NCBI GenBank assembly: GCA_019244045.1
Contig: JAFATF010000571.1
Location: 1 to 33,944 of the forward strand
DNA: 33,944 bases
DNA from: Acidobacteriota bacterium
GTDB taxonomy: Bacteria > Acidobacteriota > Terriglobia > Terriglobales > Acidobacteriaceae
Direction of reading: 5' to 3'
Both the position numbers and the translations under genes were made by a program. The first letter of the stretch is position 1; every line of letters starts with the position of its first letter. The notes below the pieces were generated by a model. That model made no database searches. It was not told the DNA's origin and worked only from the letters and a program-made list of their open reading frames with translations. Below, piece after piece: positions 17,364 through 26,323 of this stretch.

Positions 17364-17631
17364 CGGGGGGAACTGAACGAGGCTAACGCAGATTCGCTCA
17401 CCGTCGGCCGCTTGAGCCCGAATCTAATTACCTGTCCGACCGCGATGTCCAGCCGGTTAAACGCCGTGCTTGCCAGGGTGCGCGAGACGATTAAGGTAAA
17501 TTTGAGTTTTGCTCCGCGGGTTGCCCCCTCCCGACGAGCCGCGCGACACTCTTGAGAGTGGCGGACAAAATTGGAGGCGCGAATTGATTGGGAGTCTCGC
17601 CAGCCTAGCCGCCTGGATGGGCCCGGCAGGG

Positions 17632-18825
17632 TCAGTCAACCTGGTGCTTTGCCGTGTAGCCCTCGCGCGCAATAATCTCGTACTTTACTTCTTTGCCCTT
17701 CTGATCTCTGATCTTTAGCGGACTGCCGTCGGGCCCAACCACCTGAACCTTTAATTTGCGGTAGCTGCCGTCGAGCTTGGTGTTGCTGGGCCGGTAGGCG
17801 ATGTTGTACTCATTACGAATATCGGCAGCGATGTCGTGGAAGATTTCCGGCAGTTCGCCCTCGAAACGCGGGAAGTAGGCGCGGCCCCCGGTCATTTTGG
17901 CAAAGGTGTTCATCTGGTTGTCGGCCTGCAGCCAGTCGGTCTGCTGGATACCCCCGGCATAGCCATGCGCATCGAGCCACTCGCGCAACGCACGCCCAAT
18001 GCTGATGGCGTAAATAGTGGTGCCCTGCGAGGCCTTGATCTTTTTCATGATCTGGTCGAGGTTGATTTTGCTGAAGGTGTCGCGACCGGTCGATACCAGG
18101 ATGATGTATTTGTGCCCTTCGATCCCGTCCAGGCGGTCAAGCGTGTCATAGACAGCGTCGAACAGGTTTCTTTCGGAGAAACCGGGGATGCGAAGGGTAT
18201 TTAAGGCACCCAGAATGGCGCGCTTGTCCTGAGTAAAGTCCACCAGGATCTGCGGTCGCATGTCGTAGGACACGACCGCTACCCAATCGTCTTTCTTCAA
18301 GCCACTGGCAAACGTGTACGAGGCGTTCAGCGCATCGTAAAGATACTGGTAGTTGGTGGAGGCAAACTCGACCAGCAATACGGCGGTAATGGGCGCCTCC
18401 TGCTGGCTGAAATTGGTGACTGTTTGCGCTACGCCATCCTCGAAAATCTTGAAGTTGTCCTTCTTGAGTCCTGGCACAAACTGCCCGTTTTTGGTGACGA
18501 CGGAAACATCGAGATTGACCACTGGCACGTCAATCTTGATGGAATAGTCCGGGGTGCCCTCGGTCTTCTTGGGTTTTTCCGGGGGTGGTGGGGGTGGCTC
18601 TTCCTTCTTCTTGGGTATGGCATAAGGGCCAAGTTCCCCGCCCTCGGGGCCCCCGGCTTCAGGTGGCGCAGGTTGCTGATTCGGGTTCTGCTGCCCGGCC
18701 GATTGCGGGGTGTAGAGGGCCAGGGCCGAAGTAACCAGGGTGCCAAGCGCGACTCCCAGTAATGCGGAAAACATGAAAAAGTTACGAAGGAGTACTGAAA
18801 AGCTCACCCGGTGCGTGAAAAACAT
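17632..18825 (-). CDS. VWFA-domain protein of the acidobacterial family
   Basis: Secreted or membrane-anchored protein of 397 aa. A hydrophobic N-terminal segment (about 10-37) is followed by a Pro/Lys/Glu-rich linker with a run of six prolines (about 45-90), then the pattern PVVNLDVSVVTKNGQFVPGL and NFKIFEDG, which marks the VWFA-related family abundant in Acidobacteria, then the VWA fold itself. The metal site (MIDAS), normally DxSxS, reads EFAST here, so metal-dependent adhesion looks lost or altered. GAGG lies 6 nt before the ATG. It is divergent from the S55 peptidase. The role is unknown; members are often supposed to act in envelope interactions. Confidence 0.85.
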   Translation of the reverse strand: MFFTHRVSFSVLLRNFFMFSALLGVALGTLVTSALALYTPQSAGQQNPNQQPAPPEAGGPEGGELGPYAIPKKKEEPPPPPPEKPKKTEGTPDYSIKIDVPVVNLDVSVVTKNGQFVPGLKKDNFKIFEDGVAQTVTNFSQQEAPITAVLLVEFASTNYQYLYDALNASYTFASGLKKDDWVAVVSYDMRPQILVDFTQDKRAILGALNTLRIPGFSERNLFDAVYDTLDRLDGIEGHKYIILVSTGRDTFSKINLDQIMKKIKASQGTTIYAISIGRALREWLDAHGYAGGIQQTDWLQADNQMNTFAKMTGGRAYFPRFEGELPEIFHDIAADIRNEYNIAYRPSNTKLDGSYRKLKVQVVGPDGSPLKIRDQKGKEVKYEIIAREGYTAKHQVD

Positions 18826-18972
18826 TGGAAACCTCGGAAACCACTCATGTTAGTATAGATGCATTGCTTCGCGTTGTGGTGCTTTAGCTGCGCAAACTCC
18901 TCTCCCTAGCAGGGTGAACAGCGAAGTCAGTTAGGCGGGCCCTGTGGCCGCCAGAGCTAATCGGGCGATCGC

Positions 18973-20760
18973 ATGAGAAAAGTGTATCTCGCTCTCGCAG
19001 TCCTCACTTATTTGACGCCTATCTCCGTACGTGCGGTCGAAACGGCCGCGGCAAGAACCATTGCAATTGACGAAATCCGTGCCGGTATGCACGGCGTGGC
19101 GTACACCGTCTTTCAAGGCACGCAGCCGGAGGCGATGGACGTTGAAGTCTTAGGCATACTGCGCGACGTGAACGGTCCGAAGAGCGATTTGATCTTGGTC
19201 CGCCTGCATGGGAAGAAGATCGAATATACGGGCGTGGTGGCGGGTATGAGCGGCAGTCCGGTTTACCTCGATGGCAGGCTCGCCGGTGCGCTCTCCTACC
19301 GTATCGGTGAATTCTCGAAGGAGCCGATTGCGGGCGTAACCCCGATCGGCGAGATGTTGGAAATCAGCGCACTCGATCGCCGGCCGGAGTCGGCCACCAC
19401 CACGGCAAAGGCGGGTCTCAGCGGAGCGAGCAAGACCTCCAGTCCCGGCGAGGCTTCGACTACGAAGATTGCGAGCTACGCCAATCTGATGAAGCCGATC
19501 GGAGCGCCTCTGGTCTTTAGCGGTTTCCGTGACGAGACCATTCAGCAATTCGCCGCCAAGTTCTCCTCCGCCGGGGTCGTACCGGTGATGGGAGCAGGTT
19601 CGGTCTCGACCGACATGAAGCAGCCGGAAGCGATCGAGCCAGGTTCGGCCGTGAGCGCCATCCTGGTTCGTGGCGACATGGGAATCGCGGCCACCTGCAG
19701 CGTCACCTACATGGATCCGCAGCGGCTGTTGGCTTGTGGACATCCCCTACTGCAGTACGGCACAGTGAACCTGCCGATGACCAAAGCCAATGTCCTCGCC
19801 ACGCTCCCTTCCCCCGCCAATGCCTTCAAAATCGTGAACGCTACCGAGCCTATTGGTTCGTTTGTTCAGGATCGCCACACGGGCATTATGGGCCTCTTGG
19901 GCAAAGATCCGGAGATGATTGCCGTCACACTGACGGTGCATGGCGGCCCAAGCGATAAGACTTTTCATTACGAAGTCCTGAACAACGCGCGTCTGAGCCC
20001 GGTTGCCATGATGGCCACCGTTTTTAACGCCCTGCGCGGCATGAACGAATATGGGGAAGAGACGACGTACCGCATGAATGGGCAAATCAGCGTCGCCGGT
20101 TATCCCAAGGTAAAGCTCGAGAACATGTACGCGCCTGTCGACGGCTCTGCGCCCGCCGCTATGCTGGCAGCGCTGTCGGTAGGAGACCGCTTCAGCCGAA
20201 TTTTTGATAACCCTTACGAGCAGCCGACGGTCAATGGCGTACAACTCGATTTCAATCTGGTGAAGGAACGCCGCTGGGCGCGACTCGAGAACGTGCATAC
20301 CGACGTTACCGAAGCTCGTCCCGGCGATGACATCACTGTGGAAGCGGTTCTGCGGCCTTATCGTGGAGAAGGCATCGTCAAGCAGATTACAATGCACGTT
20401 CCCACTTCGGTCTCGCGCGGGCCGCTGCGCATCCTGGTGAGCGATGGCAGCACCCTCGATCAATTCCGCCGCAGCACGCCGGCCTTGGCCAGCAAGTTGG
20501 ATCTGGCGTCCACCATTGCCACGCTCAACAAAGAGCATTCGAACAACAGCCTTTACGTTTCGCTCCTCGAAGCCGATCCGGAGGCGATGGTGGCTGACAA
20601 AGTGATGCCGACCCTCCCCCTGTCGGTGATGAACGTCATGGAAGGCATGCGCGGGACGCAGGAGATGGTGGTGCTGGGCGAATCCTCGGTCAACGAGGCA
20701 TCCACGCCGCTTGACTATGTTGTTTCCGGGGCACAGTTGCTGACCATTAATATCAAATAG
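18973..20760 (+). CDS. SpoIVB-type S55 peptidase-domain protein
   Basis: Exported protein (signal peptide about 1-21) of 595 aa with S55 (SpoIVB) peptidase features. GMSGSPVYLDG at 91-101 matches the nucleophile-serine motif of the family, and ATCSVTYMDPQRLLACGHPLL (about 240-260, H257) matches the segment around the catalytic histidine of SpoIVB. In B. subtilis SpoIVB, as I recall it, the histidine precedes the serine; here the order is reversed. Residues beyond about 400 (e.g. ENVHTDVTEARPGDDITVEAVLRPYRGE) look like a beta-sandwich region. No sporulation genes are present. The next gene on the strand, 68 bases away, encodes a propeller protein, which suggests a shared operon. Substrate and activity are unknown. 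Confidence 0.8.
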   Translation: MRKVYLALAVLTYLTPISVRAVETAAARTIAIDEIRAGMHGVAYTVFQGTQPEAMDVEVLGILRDVNGPKSDLILVRLHGKKIEYTGVVAGMSGSPVYLDGRLAGALSYRIGEFSKEPIAGVTPIGEMLEISALDRRPESATTTAKAGLSGASKTSSPGEASTTKIASYANLMKPIGAPLVFSGFRDETIQQFAAKFSSAGVVPVMGAGSVSTDMKQPEAIEPGSAVSAILVRGDMGIAATCSVTYMDPQRLLACGHPLLQYGTVNLPMTKANVLATLPSPANAFKIVNATEPIGSFVQDRHTGIMGLLGKDPEMIAVTLTVHGGPSDKTFHYEVLNNARLSPVAMMATVFNALRGMNEYGEETTYRMNGQISVAGYPKVKLENMYAPVDGSAPAAMLAALSVGDRFSRIFDNPYEQPTVNGVQLDFNLVKERRWARLENVHTDVTEARPGDDITVEAVLRPYRGEGIVKQITMHVPTSVSRGPLRILVSDGSTLDQFRRSTPALASKLDLASTIATLNKEHSNNSLYVSLLEADPEAMVADKVMPTLPLSVMNVMEGMRGTQEMVVLGESSVNEASTPLDYVVSGAQLLTINIK

Positions 20761-20790
20761 CTGCCTGAGTACCTGCCGAAGTGGTAGTCT

Positions 20791-20813
20791 CAATTTTCCA
20801 GCTCGCAAAATTG
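20791..20813. repeat. Inverted repeat in the S55-propeller gap
   Basis: CAATTTT and AAAATTG flank a 9-base spacer in the 68-base gap, and AAATTG occurs again at 20826-20831 over the TTG start. It may be a hairpin or operator; there is no T-tract, so a terminator is unlikely. Confidence 0.45.
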
Positions 20814-20817
20814 TGCT

Positions 20818-20823
20818 GAGGTG
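20818..20823 (+). promoter_or_regulatory. Ribosome binding site fixing the TTG start of the propeller gene
   Basis: GAGGTG ends 5 nt before the TTG at 20829. The following codons encode a good signal peptide, so this rare start is well supported. Confidence 0.6.
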
Positions 20824-20828
20824 CGAAA

Positions 20829-23045
20829 TTGTCTCTTGTATTACGCATAGCATCAGCTCTGCTGGTATCTGCTGTCTTTAGCGTGGCCGCTCGAGGCGAG
20901 GGTACGCGCACCTGGGAGCAATCGAGGTTTGAAGACCTATCACGCGGGATGGCCAAGGGAGTTGCGGTTCGTAGTATCGGAGGGTTGCAGCTGGCGCCTG
21001 GCTTTCTACAGGTGTATGCGAGCCCTTCCACCTACATCTGGTCGTTGGCAGCCGACAAAGGGGGCAACCTCTATGCTGCCGCCGGATCTCCGGCCCGCTT
21101 ATATCGCATCGATGTGAGAGGCGAGGCAACGACTATTTTCGAGCCGCAGGAACTCCAGGTTCAGGCCTTGGTGGTTGATCCCCAGGGGGTCATTTACGCG
21201 GCGACGTCGCCCGACGGAAAGGTTTACAAATTGGAGGCCAAGAGACCTGAAGGCAAGCACGCGAAGAGCTCTAACCTGCAGGCTGCCCCCCCCTCGTGGA
21301 GCTCGAGCGTTTACTTCAATCCGGGCACAAAGTACATCTGGGATCTCGAGCTTGACAACAAGGGTAATTTGTACGTTGCAACCGGCGACCAGGGCGAGAT
21401 TTACCGGGTCGCCAGCAACGGAGAGCATTCCCTATTCTTCAAAAGTGACGAAGTGCACATTCGCGCCTTGGCCATGGATCATCAGGGCAACCTCATTGCC
21501 GGCTCCGATGGCAGTGGCCTGGTATACAGGATTTCACCGGCGGGAGAAGGCTTCGTTCTCTACAGCGCTCCGAAAAAGGAGATTACCGCGCTGGCCGTCG
21601 ACGAAGCGGGCAACATTTATGCCGCCGCCGTGGGAGAAAAACGCGGAGGAAGCGGTCAGGTTCCAGTTTCGGTGACGGCTATTACGCCGGCCGCGCAGAC
21701 TCCCGTACCTGTGATCGGAGCGTCTTTGGCTGCCCCCGCTGCCGCGCCCGTCATTTCCTTTCCCGGTCCCGGGGTGGGAGCCACGGGATCGGAAGTTTAC
21801 CGGATCGCGCCGGACGGCTCGCCCCTGCGCATATGGAGCTCGCAAACGGACCTGGTGTACGCTTTAACCTTTGACCAGCACGGCAACCTGCTCGCCGGCA
21901 CGGGAAATCGCGGACACATTTTTGCCATCACCGGACAAGATGAATTCGTGGATCTGCTAAAGGCCGCGGCCAGCCAGGTTACGGCCTTTGCCAAAGCTCC
22001 TGACGGTGGCATATATGCTTGCACCAGCAATTTGGGCAAGTTGTACCTCATCGGGCCAGACGTCGCCAGCGAGGGTGTTTATGAAAGTGATGTTTTCGAC
22101 GCCCATACCTTTTCGCGCTGGGGGCGTGCCGAGTTTCGCGGCCTAGGCAAGATCGAATTGTTTGCCCGCAGCGGCAACGTAGACAATCCTGACCGGAATT
22201 GGAGCCCGTGGAGTGCCATTAATCTGGCCGGGAACTTACCTATTCCCCCCGCACGTTTCATGCAGTGGAAGGCGGTTTTGCGGGCCGGCAACCCCGCCCC
22301 GCAGCTCGATAGCGTTTTGATCAATTACCTGCCCAAAAACGTCGCTCCGGAAATCGAGGACGTAACCGTCACGCCAGGAATGCGCTATCCGCAGCTTCCC
22401 AAGCAGCCCAGCGGCGACGCTGCGGCCGCAATCACTCCGGCTCCGGTTCGCGATCGGGACGCAATCGGCGTCAAGTGGAATGCTCACGACGCCAATGAAG
22501 ATCAGTTGATCTACTCCATTTATTACCGTGGCGATCAAGAGACGCGTTGGCTCCTGCTGAAGGATCTGATTAGCGATAAGTCTTACTCCTTCGACGCAGG
22601 GCTTCTACCCGACGGTGGTTACACCATCCGGGTCGTCGCCTCCGACGCACCCTCGCACTCGCCCGGCGATGCACTTAGCACCGAGAAAGAAAGCAACCGT
22701 TTCGAGGTCGATACTACCCCCCCAAGGGTAGAGAACCTGAGTGCTGTGGTCGAAGGAAATCGCTGGATTCACGTGAGATTTCATGCCACCGACAGTTTTT
22801 CTCCACTCAAGCGCGCTGAGTATTCGCTCGATGCCGGCGAGTGGCAATATGTCGAACCAGTTGACCAGATCTCCGACGATAAGACCGAAGCCTATGACTT
22901 CCGCATTCCGCTGCCCGAAGGCAGCGATGATCCGGTTCCTTCCGGCAAGGCGATTAGCAACGTGCAAACTCTCGAACACGTAGTTGTCGTCAGGTCATAT
23001 GATCGGTTTGACAATATGGGGACAGGAAAGATCCTGATCCATTGA
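20829..23045 (+). CDS. Secreted beta-propeller (NHL/SMP-30-like) protein
   Basis: Exported protein of 738 aa (signal peptide about 1-23). Repeated blades of the form xxIWDLELDNKGNLYVATG, ALAMDHQGNLIAGSD and ALTFDQHGNLLAGTG between about 60 and 400 indicate a beta-propeller of NHL or SMP-30 type. An Ala/Pro-rich loop interrupts it at about 275-315. The C-terminal part (about 410-738) is rich in beta strands and carries fibronectin-III-like features (TPPRVENLSAV, RAEYSLDAGEWQYVEP). No enzymatic motif was recognised. It probably binds a partner protein or glycan outside the cytoplasm. It starts at a TTG and follows the S55 peptidase gene closely, suggesting linked function. Confidence 0.82.
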   Translation: MSLVLRIASALLVSAVFSVAARGEGTRTWEQSRFEDLSRGMAKGVAVRSIGGLQLAPGFLQVYASPSTYIWSLAADKGGNLYAAAGSPARLYRIDVRGEATTIFEPQELQVQALVVDPQGVIYAATSPDGKVYKLEAKRPEGKHAKSSNLQAAPPSWSSSVYFNPGTKYIWDLELDNKGNLYVATGDQGEIYRVASNGEHSLFFKSDEVHIRALAMDHQGNLIAGSDGSGLVYRISPAGEGFVLYSAPKKEITALAVDEAGNIYAAAVGEKRGGSGQVPVSVTAITPAAQTPVPVIGASLAAPAAAPVISFPGPGVGATGSEVYRIAPDGSPLRIWSSQTDLVYALTFDQHGNLLAGTGNRGHIFAITGQDEFVDLLKAAASQVTAFAKAPDGGIYACTSNLGKLYLIGPDVASEGVYESDVFDAHTFSRWGRAEFRGLGKIELFARSGNVDNPDRNWSPWSAINLAGNLPIPPARFMQWKAVLRAGNPAPQLDSVLINYLPKNVAPEIEDVTVTPGMRYPQLPKQPSGDAAAAITPAPVRDRDAIGVKWNAHDANEDQLIYSIYYRGDQETRWLLLKDLISDKSYSFDAGLLPDGGYTIRVVASDAPSHSPGDALSTEKESNRFEVDTTPPRVENLSAVVEGNRWIHVRFHATDSFSPLKRAEYSLDAGEWQYVEPVDQISDDKTEAYDFRIPLPEGSDDPVPSGKAISNVQTLEHVVVVRSYDRFDNMGTGKILIH

Positions 23046-23231
23046 CAGCGCCCCTTAACCATCAAGAACAATAGCTCGATCGCCTGAGTCGCGCGGCCGA
23101 ATTCTGACCCGGCGGAGTGTACGTGCGAAGCAAAGATCGGTCGCTTCGCCGCTACAGGATGGGGAACGGCCGCCGCTCACCGAGATCGTGAACCAATTCA
23201 AGGAGCGGCCGACAACTGGCCCGCACAATCT

Positions 23232-23876
23232 ATGGCAGCCCCGCGGCTTGCGGTTGCTTCGATCCCCTCAATGATGCAAGCACTCGATTGGCTGGCTTGG
23301 CTGGCCTGCGTCTTCTACTCGACCATTCCCTTATTCTGGTTGCTCATCCACGGGCGCGCTGGCCACTGGCGTGCGCGTCGACGCTCTCCCTACCGAGTAC
23401 TAGTACCCTACGGTTTTACCTTATGGATTACCATGGCGGCGGCTACCTGGTCCTGGCACGGGGTGGCGCTTTATCGACGCGCTATCCCCTGGGCCGTAGC
23501 AGCGCCTTTGCTATACATCGGCTTTTATCTCTACCGATGTTCGAGCAACAATTTCACCGCTCGACAACTGGGCGGGCTGCCCGAAGTGCGAAGAGGCCGA
23601 CCTGACGAGCACCTGGTCACGAGTGGCGTTCGCAGCCGGGTACGCCATCCGGTCTATCTCGCTCATCTGTGCGAGATGTTGGCCTGGAGTATCGGAAGCG
23701 GGCTGATCATTTGTTATGTGCTTACCCTGTTCGCGATGGCAACCGGAGCGATCATGATCCCCATGGAAGATGCGGAGTTGGAGAAGCGATTCGGTGACGA
23801 ATACCGGGCCTATCGGAAATCGGTTCCGGCCCTCATCCCCTATAGAACTGGTTATAATCCGAGGGCTGACAGCTAA
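23232..23876 (+). CDS. Isoprenylcysteine carboxyl methyltransferase-like membrane protein
   Basis: Membrane protein of 214 aa with about five hydrophobic segments and the C-terminal ICMT/PEMT-type signature: SGVRSRVRHPVYLAHLCEML (131-150) followed by an MEDAELEKRFGDEYRAYRKSVPALIPY segment (178-204). Family members use S-adenosylmethionine to methylate a lipid or a thiol/carboxyl group at the membrane, but bacterial substrates are mostly unknown. The start is uncertain: ATG at 23232, with in-frame ATGs at 23271 and 23274 and no clear SD. It ends 18 nt before the LolC/E-like gene on the same strand, so the two may be co-transcribed. Confidence 0.8.
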   Translation: MAAPRLAVASIPSMMQALDWLAWLACVFYSTIPLFWLLIHGRAGHWRARRRSPYRVLVPYGFTLWITMAAATWSWHGVALYRRAIPWAVAAPLLYIGFYLYRCSSNNFTARQLGGLPEVRRGRPDEHLVTSGVRSRVRHPVYLAHLCEMLAWSIGSGLIICYVLTLFAMATGAIMIPMEDAELEKRFGDEYRAYRKSVPALIPYRTGYNPRADS

Positions 23877-23894
23877 GGCGTTTTCAGCTTTCTC

Positions 23895-25226
23895 ATGCGC
23901 TTCGAGCTCTTCATCGCATCCCGGTATCTGCGAGCCAAACGCCGCCAGGCCTTCATCGGCGTAATTACCGCGATCTCGATCGCGGGTGTAGCGGCAGGGG
24001 TGGCGTCGCTGATCATTGCCTTGGCCATCAACAATGGATTCCGCCAGGATCTCCAGGCGCGTTTGCTCGGCTCGACGGCCCACATCAGCCTCATGCGCAT
24101 TCAGAGCGACGGCATCAAGGACTGGCTGCCGTTACTCGGGCGGCTTTCCAAGCAGCCCCACATCGTGGCCGCAGCCCCTGCCATCTATGAGCAGGTTCTG
24201 GTTTCGCGGGGGCCTCGGGCCCGGGGCGCCGTACTCAAAGGAATGCTCCCAGCTTACGAACGAAAGGTGAGCGACCTGCTCAACTCGCTCACCCTGGGCT
24301 CGGCCCAGGAGTTAGAGGACGAGACACAAGCCGGCGCGCTACAAACAGAATCTCGCGGCAGGAAAGCAGAGCAGGACGTAGGCGGTGAAAACAGCACCGA
24401 TGAGCTGCAATCGGTCGAACAGCGCGTAGCGAGAATGCCGCCGATCATTTTAGGAAAGGACATGGCCGACAATCTGGGTGCAACCGTCGGCTCCGTGGTA
24501 CTGGTGACGAGCCCGCAGGGCGAGCTTACGCCGTTAGGTATAGTTCCCAAGTACTTGCGGTTTCGGGTCGTGGGTATATTCAACTCGGGTTTCTACGACT
24601 ATGACACGTCGTGGGCCCTTACCGGCTTGCGCGATGCGCAGCGACTATTCGGCCTCGGCGATCTGATTTCGGTGATTGAATTTAAGATCGACAATATCTA
24701 TCGCGCCCCGGAGGTCGGCCGCACACTCGAGGATGCCGCTGGACATGGTTTCATGACAGCCAATTGGATGGAGCAAAACCGAGCTTTGTTCCACGCCTTG
24801 CGCCTCGAACGGCTGGTCACTTTAATCACCATCGGTCTTATCGTATTCGTGGCCGCGTTGAACATCGCCATTTCTCTCATCATGATGGTTATGGAGAAGA
24901 CCAAGGATATTGCTGTGCTCATGTCCATGGGAACACGAAGTGCACAGGTTCGGCGTGTGTTTATGGCCGAGGGTGTTTTAATCGGACTGTTTGGAACTGC
25001 CATTGGCCTGGTTCTCGGATACGCGCTTTCCTGGATCGGTCAGCATTACCGTCTGCTCTCGCTGAACCCGGAGGTTTATTCCATTAACTATGTTCCTTTT
25101 TCGCCGCGGATCGCCGACGGAGCCCTGGTGGGGGCGATAGCAGTCGGCATCTCCTTCGTGGCCACGTTGTATCCGAGTTGGTCGGCAGCCCGCGTGCTGC
25201 CGGCGGAAGCTTTGCGCTATGAGTAA
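23895..25226 (+). CDS. LolC/LolE-type lipoprotein-releasing ABC permease
   Basis: Inner-membrane permease of the LolCDE system, which releases mature lipoproteins to the periplasmic carrier LolA for transport to the outer membrane. The N-terminus FIASRYLRAKRRQAFIGVIT is the family hallmark. One helix (about 21-47) is followed by a long periplasmic MacB-like domain and three C-terminal helices of the FtsX type (about 305-435) ending in PAEALRYE. At 443 aa it is near the usual 400-415, with the surplus in a hydrophilic loop (about 145-180). Only one permease gene is present, so it may work as a homodimer or with a partner encoded elsewhere. lolD lies 297 bases downstream. Confidence 0.9.
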   Translation: MRFELFIASRYLRAKRRQAFIGVITAISIAGVAAGVASLIIALAINNGFRQDLQARLLGSTAHISLMRIQSDGIKDWLPLLGRLSKQPHIVAAAPAIYEQVLVSRGPRARGAVLKGMLPAYERKVSDLLNSLTLGSAQELEDETQAGALQTESRGRKAEQDVGGENSTDELQSVEQRVARMPPIILGKDMADNLGATVGSVVLVTSPQGELTPLGIVPKYLRFRVVGIFNSGFYDYDTSWALTGLRDAQRLFGLGDLISVIEFKIDNIYRAPEVGRTLEDAAGHGFMTANWMEQNRALFHALRLERLVTLITIGLIVFVAALNIAISLIMMVMEKTKDIAVLMSMGTRSAQVRRVFMAEGVLIGLFGTAIGLVLGYALSWIGQHYRLLSLNPEVYSINYVPFSPRIADGALVGAIAVGISFVATLYPSWSAARVLPAEALRYE

Positions 25227-25344
25227 GTGATGGCTTTAAGCTTGAGGTGAGCAGAGCGGCCACCGGATAAAGCCCCCCGTGCCGCCGGCATAGGCGTAGA
25301 TCGGGACTGGACTTTGAAGATGTGGCCCGTAAGTTCCGTTCTGA

Positions 25345-25364
25345 TTGTGACCTCTTGTGACCTC
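25345..25364. repeat. Tandem 10-bp repeat upstream of lolD
   Basis: TTGTGACCTC occurs twice in immediate succession (25345-25354 and 25355-25364) in the 297-base gap between the permease gene and lolD. The spacing equals about one DNA turn, as in a repeated half-site. TATAGA and TATACA sequences follow at 25381-25398 and could be -10 elements; this is tentative. Confidence 0.4.
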
Positions 25365-25523
25365 GGTTATGTGGCGTGGCTATAGATCGGGTATACAGTT
25401 GTCCGAGTAGAAGCCGGAAGATGGAAAAGTATGCAACAGATTGCGCGCACGCACGTTGCCAAAACGAAGGTCAGTTGCACTCCTGGAACGATCCTGATGC
25501 CTCTTGCATCCAATGGTTAAGAG

Positions 25524-26222
25524 ATGCTGCGGGCTGAGCGTTTAAGAAAGGTTTTTCGCTCCGGCGACTCGGACCTTGTGCTCTTTGATAATTTATCCTT
25601 CGAGCTGAAAGCTGGCGAGATGCTTGCCTTGGTGGGGGAATCGGGAGCAGGCAAGAGTACCCTGTTGCACATCCTCGGCGCTCTTGATAGGCCTTCCGGG
25701 GGTGACGTATACTTCGCCCAATTGCGATTGAATACGCTCTCAGGGGATGCCGCTGCGGATTTTCGCAATCGCGAGATCGGTTTTGTCTGGCAATTCCATT
25801 ATCTTCTGCCTGAGTTCACTGCGGCGGAGAATGTAGCCATGCCGCTGCTGCTGCGCGGGCAGAGTTGGGACCAGGTGGAAACCGAGGCTCTAAAATGGTT
25901 GCGCGAGGTTGGTCTAGAGGAGCGCTCTCAACATCGTTCCGGGGAACTTTCCGGCGGGGAGCAGCAGAGGGTCGCTCTCGCCCGAGCGCTGATCACTCGC
26001 CCCAAGATCTTGTTTGCCGACGAACCCACCGGCGATCTGGACAACAAGACCGCAGAGACGGTGTTTCGGCTGATTGCGCGTTTGCATCACGATTACCAGC
26101 TGACTTCCTTAATCGCCACCCACAATCTGCTGTTTGCGCGACGTTGTCAGCGGGTATTGCGGCTCGATCGGGGAAAAATCGAAGAGGTTATGCCGGAATC
26201 GCTTCCGGCAGGAGCAGCGTGA
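25524..26222 (+). CDS. lolD: Lipoprotein-releasing ABC transporter ATPase LolD
   Basis: Cytoplasmic ATPase (232 aa) of the LolCDE lipoprotein-release complex. Walker [10 protein letters not shown] is at 38-46, the signature [15 protein letters not shown] is in the second half, and Walker B plus D-loop read [11 protein letters not shown]. The Q-loop segment [21 protein letters not shown] closely matches LolD and separates it from related MacB/FtsE ATPases. A LolC/E-type permease precedes it on the same strand, which supports the call. The ATG has only a weak purine-rich AAGAG upstream. The 297-base gap leaves room for its own promoter. Confidence 0.92.
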   Translation: MLRAERLRKVFRSGDSDLVLFDNLSFELKAGEMLALVGESGAGKSTLLHILGALDRPSGGDVYFAQLRLNTLSGDAAADFRNREIGFVWQFHYLLPEFTAAENVAMPLLLRGQSWDQVETEALKWLREVGLEERSQHRSGELSGGEQQRVALARALITRPKILFADEPTGDLDNKTAETVFRLIARLHHDYQLTSLIATHNLLFARRCQRVLRLDRGKIEEVMPESLPAGAA

Positions 26223-26323
26223 ATGCCGGAGCTACTACCAAATTTGGAAGAATCCGGCGGGATGGTGACAGGGGGAGGCTCTGTGACATGGCGGCGCGAG
26301 GCAGCCAAGTTGCAGGTAATGAC

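Noticed and set aside
17547-17560. Near-perfect palindrome CACTCT-TG-AGAGTG between convergent genes
   Set aside because: Only 6 bp per arm, with no T-tract, and located between two gene ends, so neither a terminator nor an operator is supported.
19747-20853. 368-codon open frame on the minus strand opposite the S55 peptidase gene
   Set aside because: Antisense to a well-supported gene with no recognisable domain.
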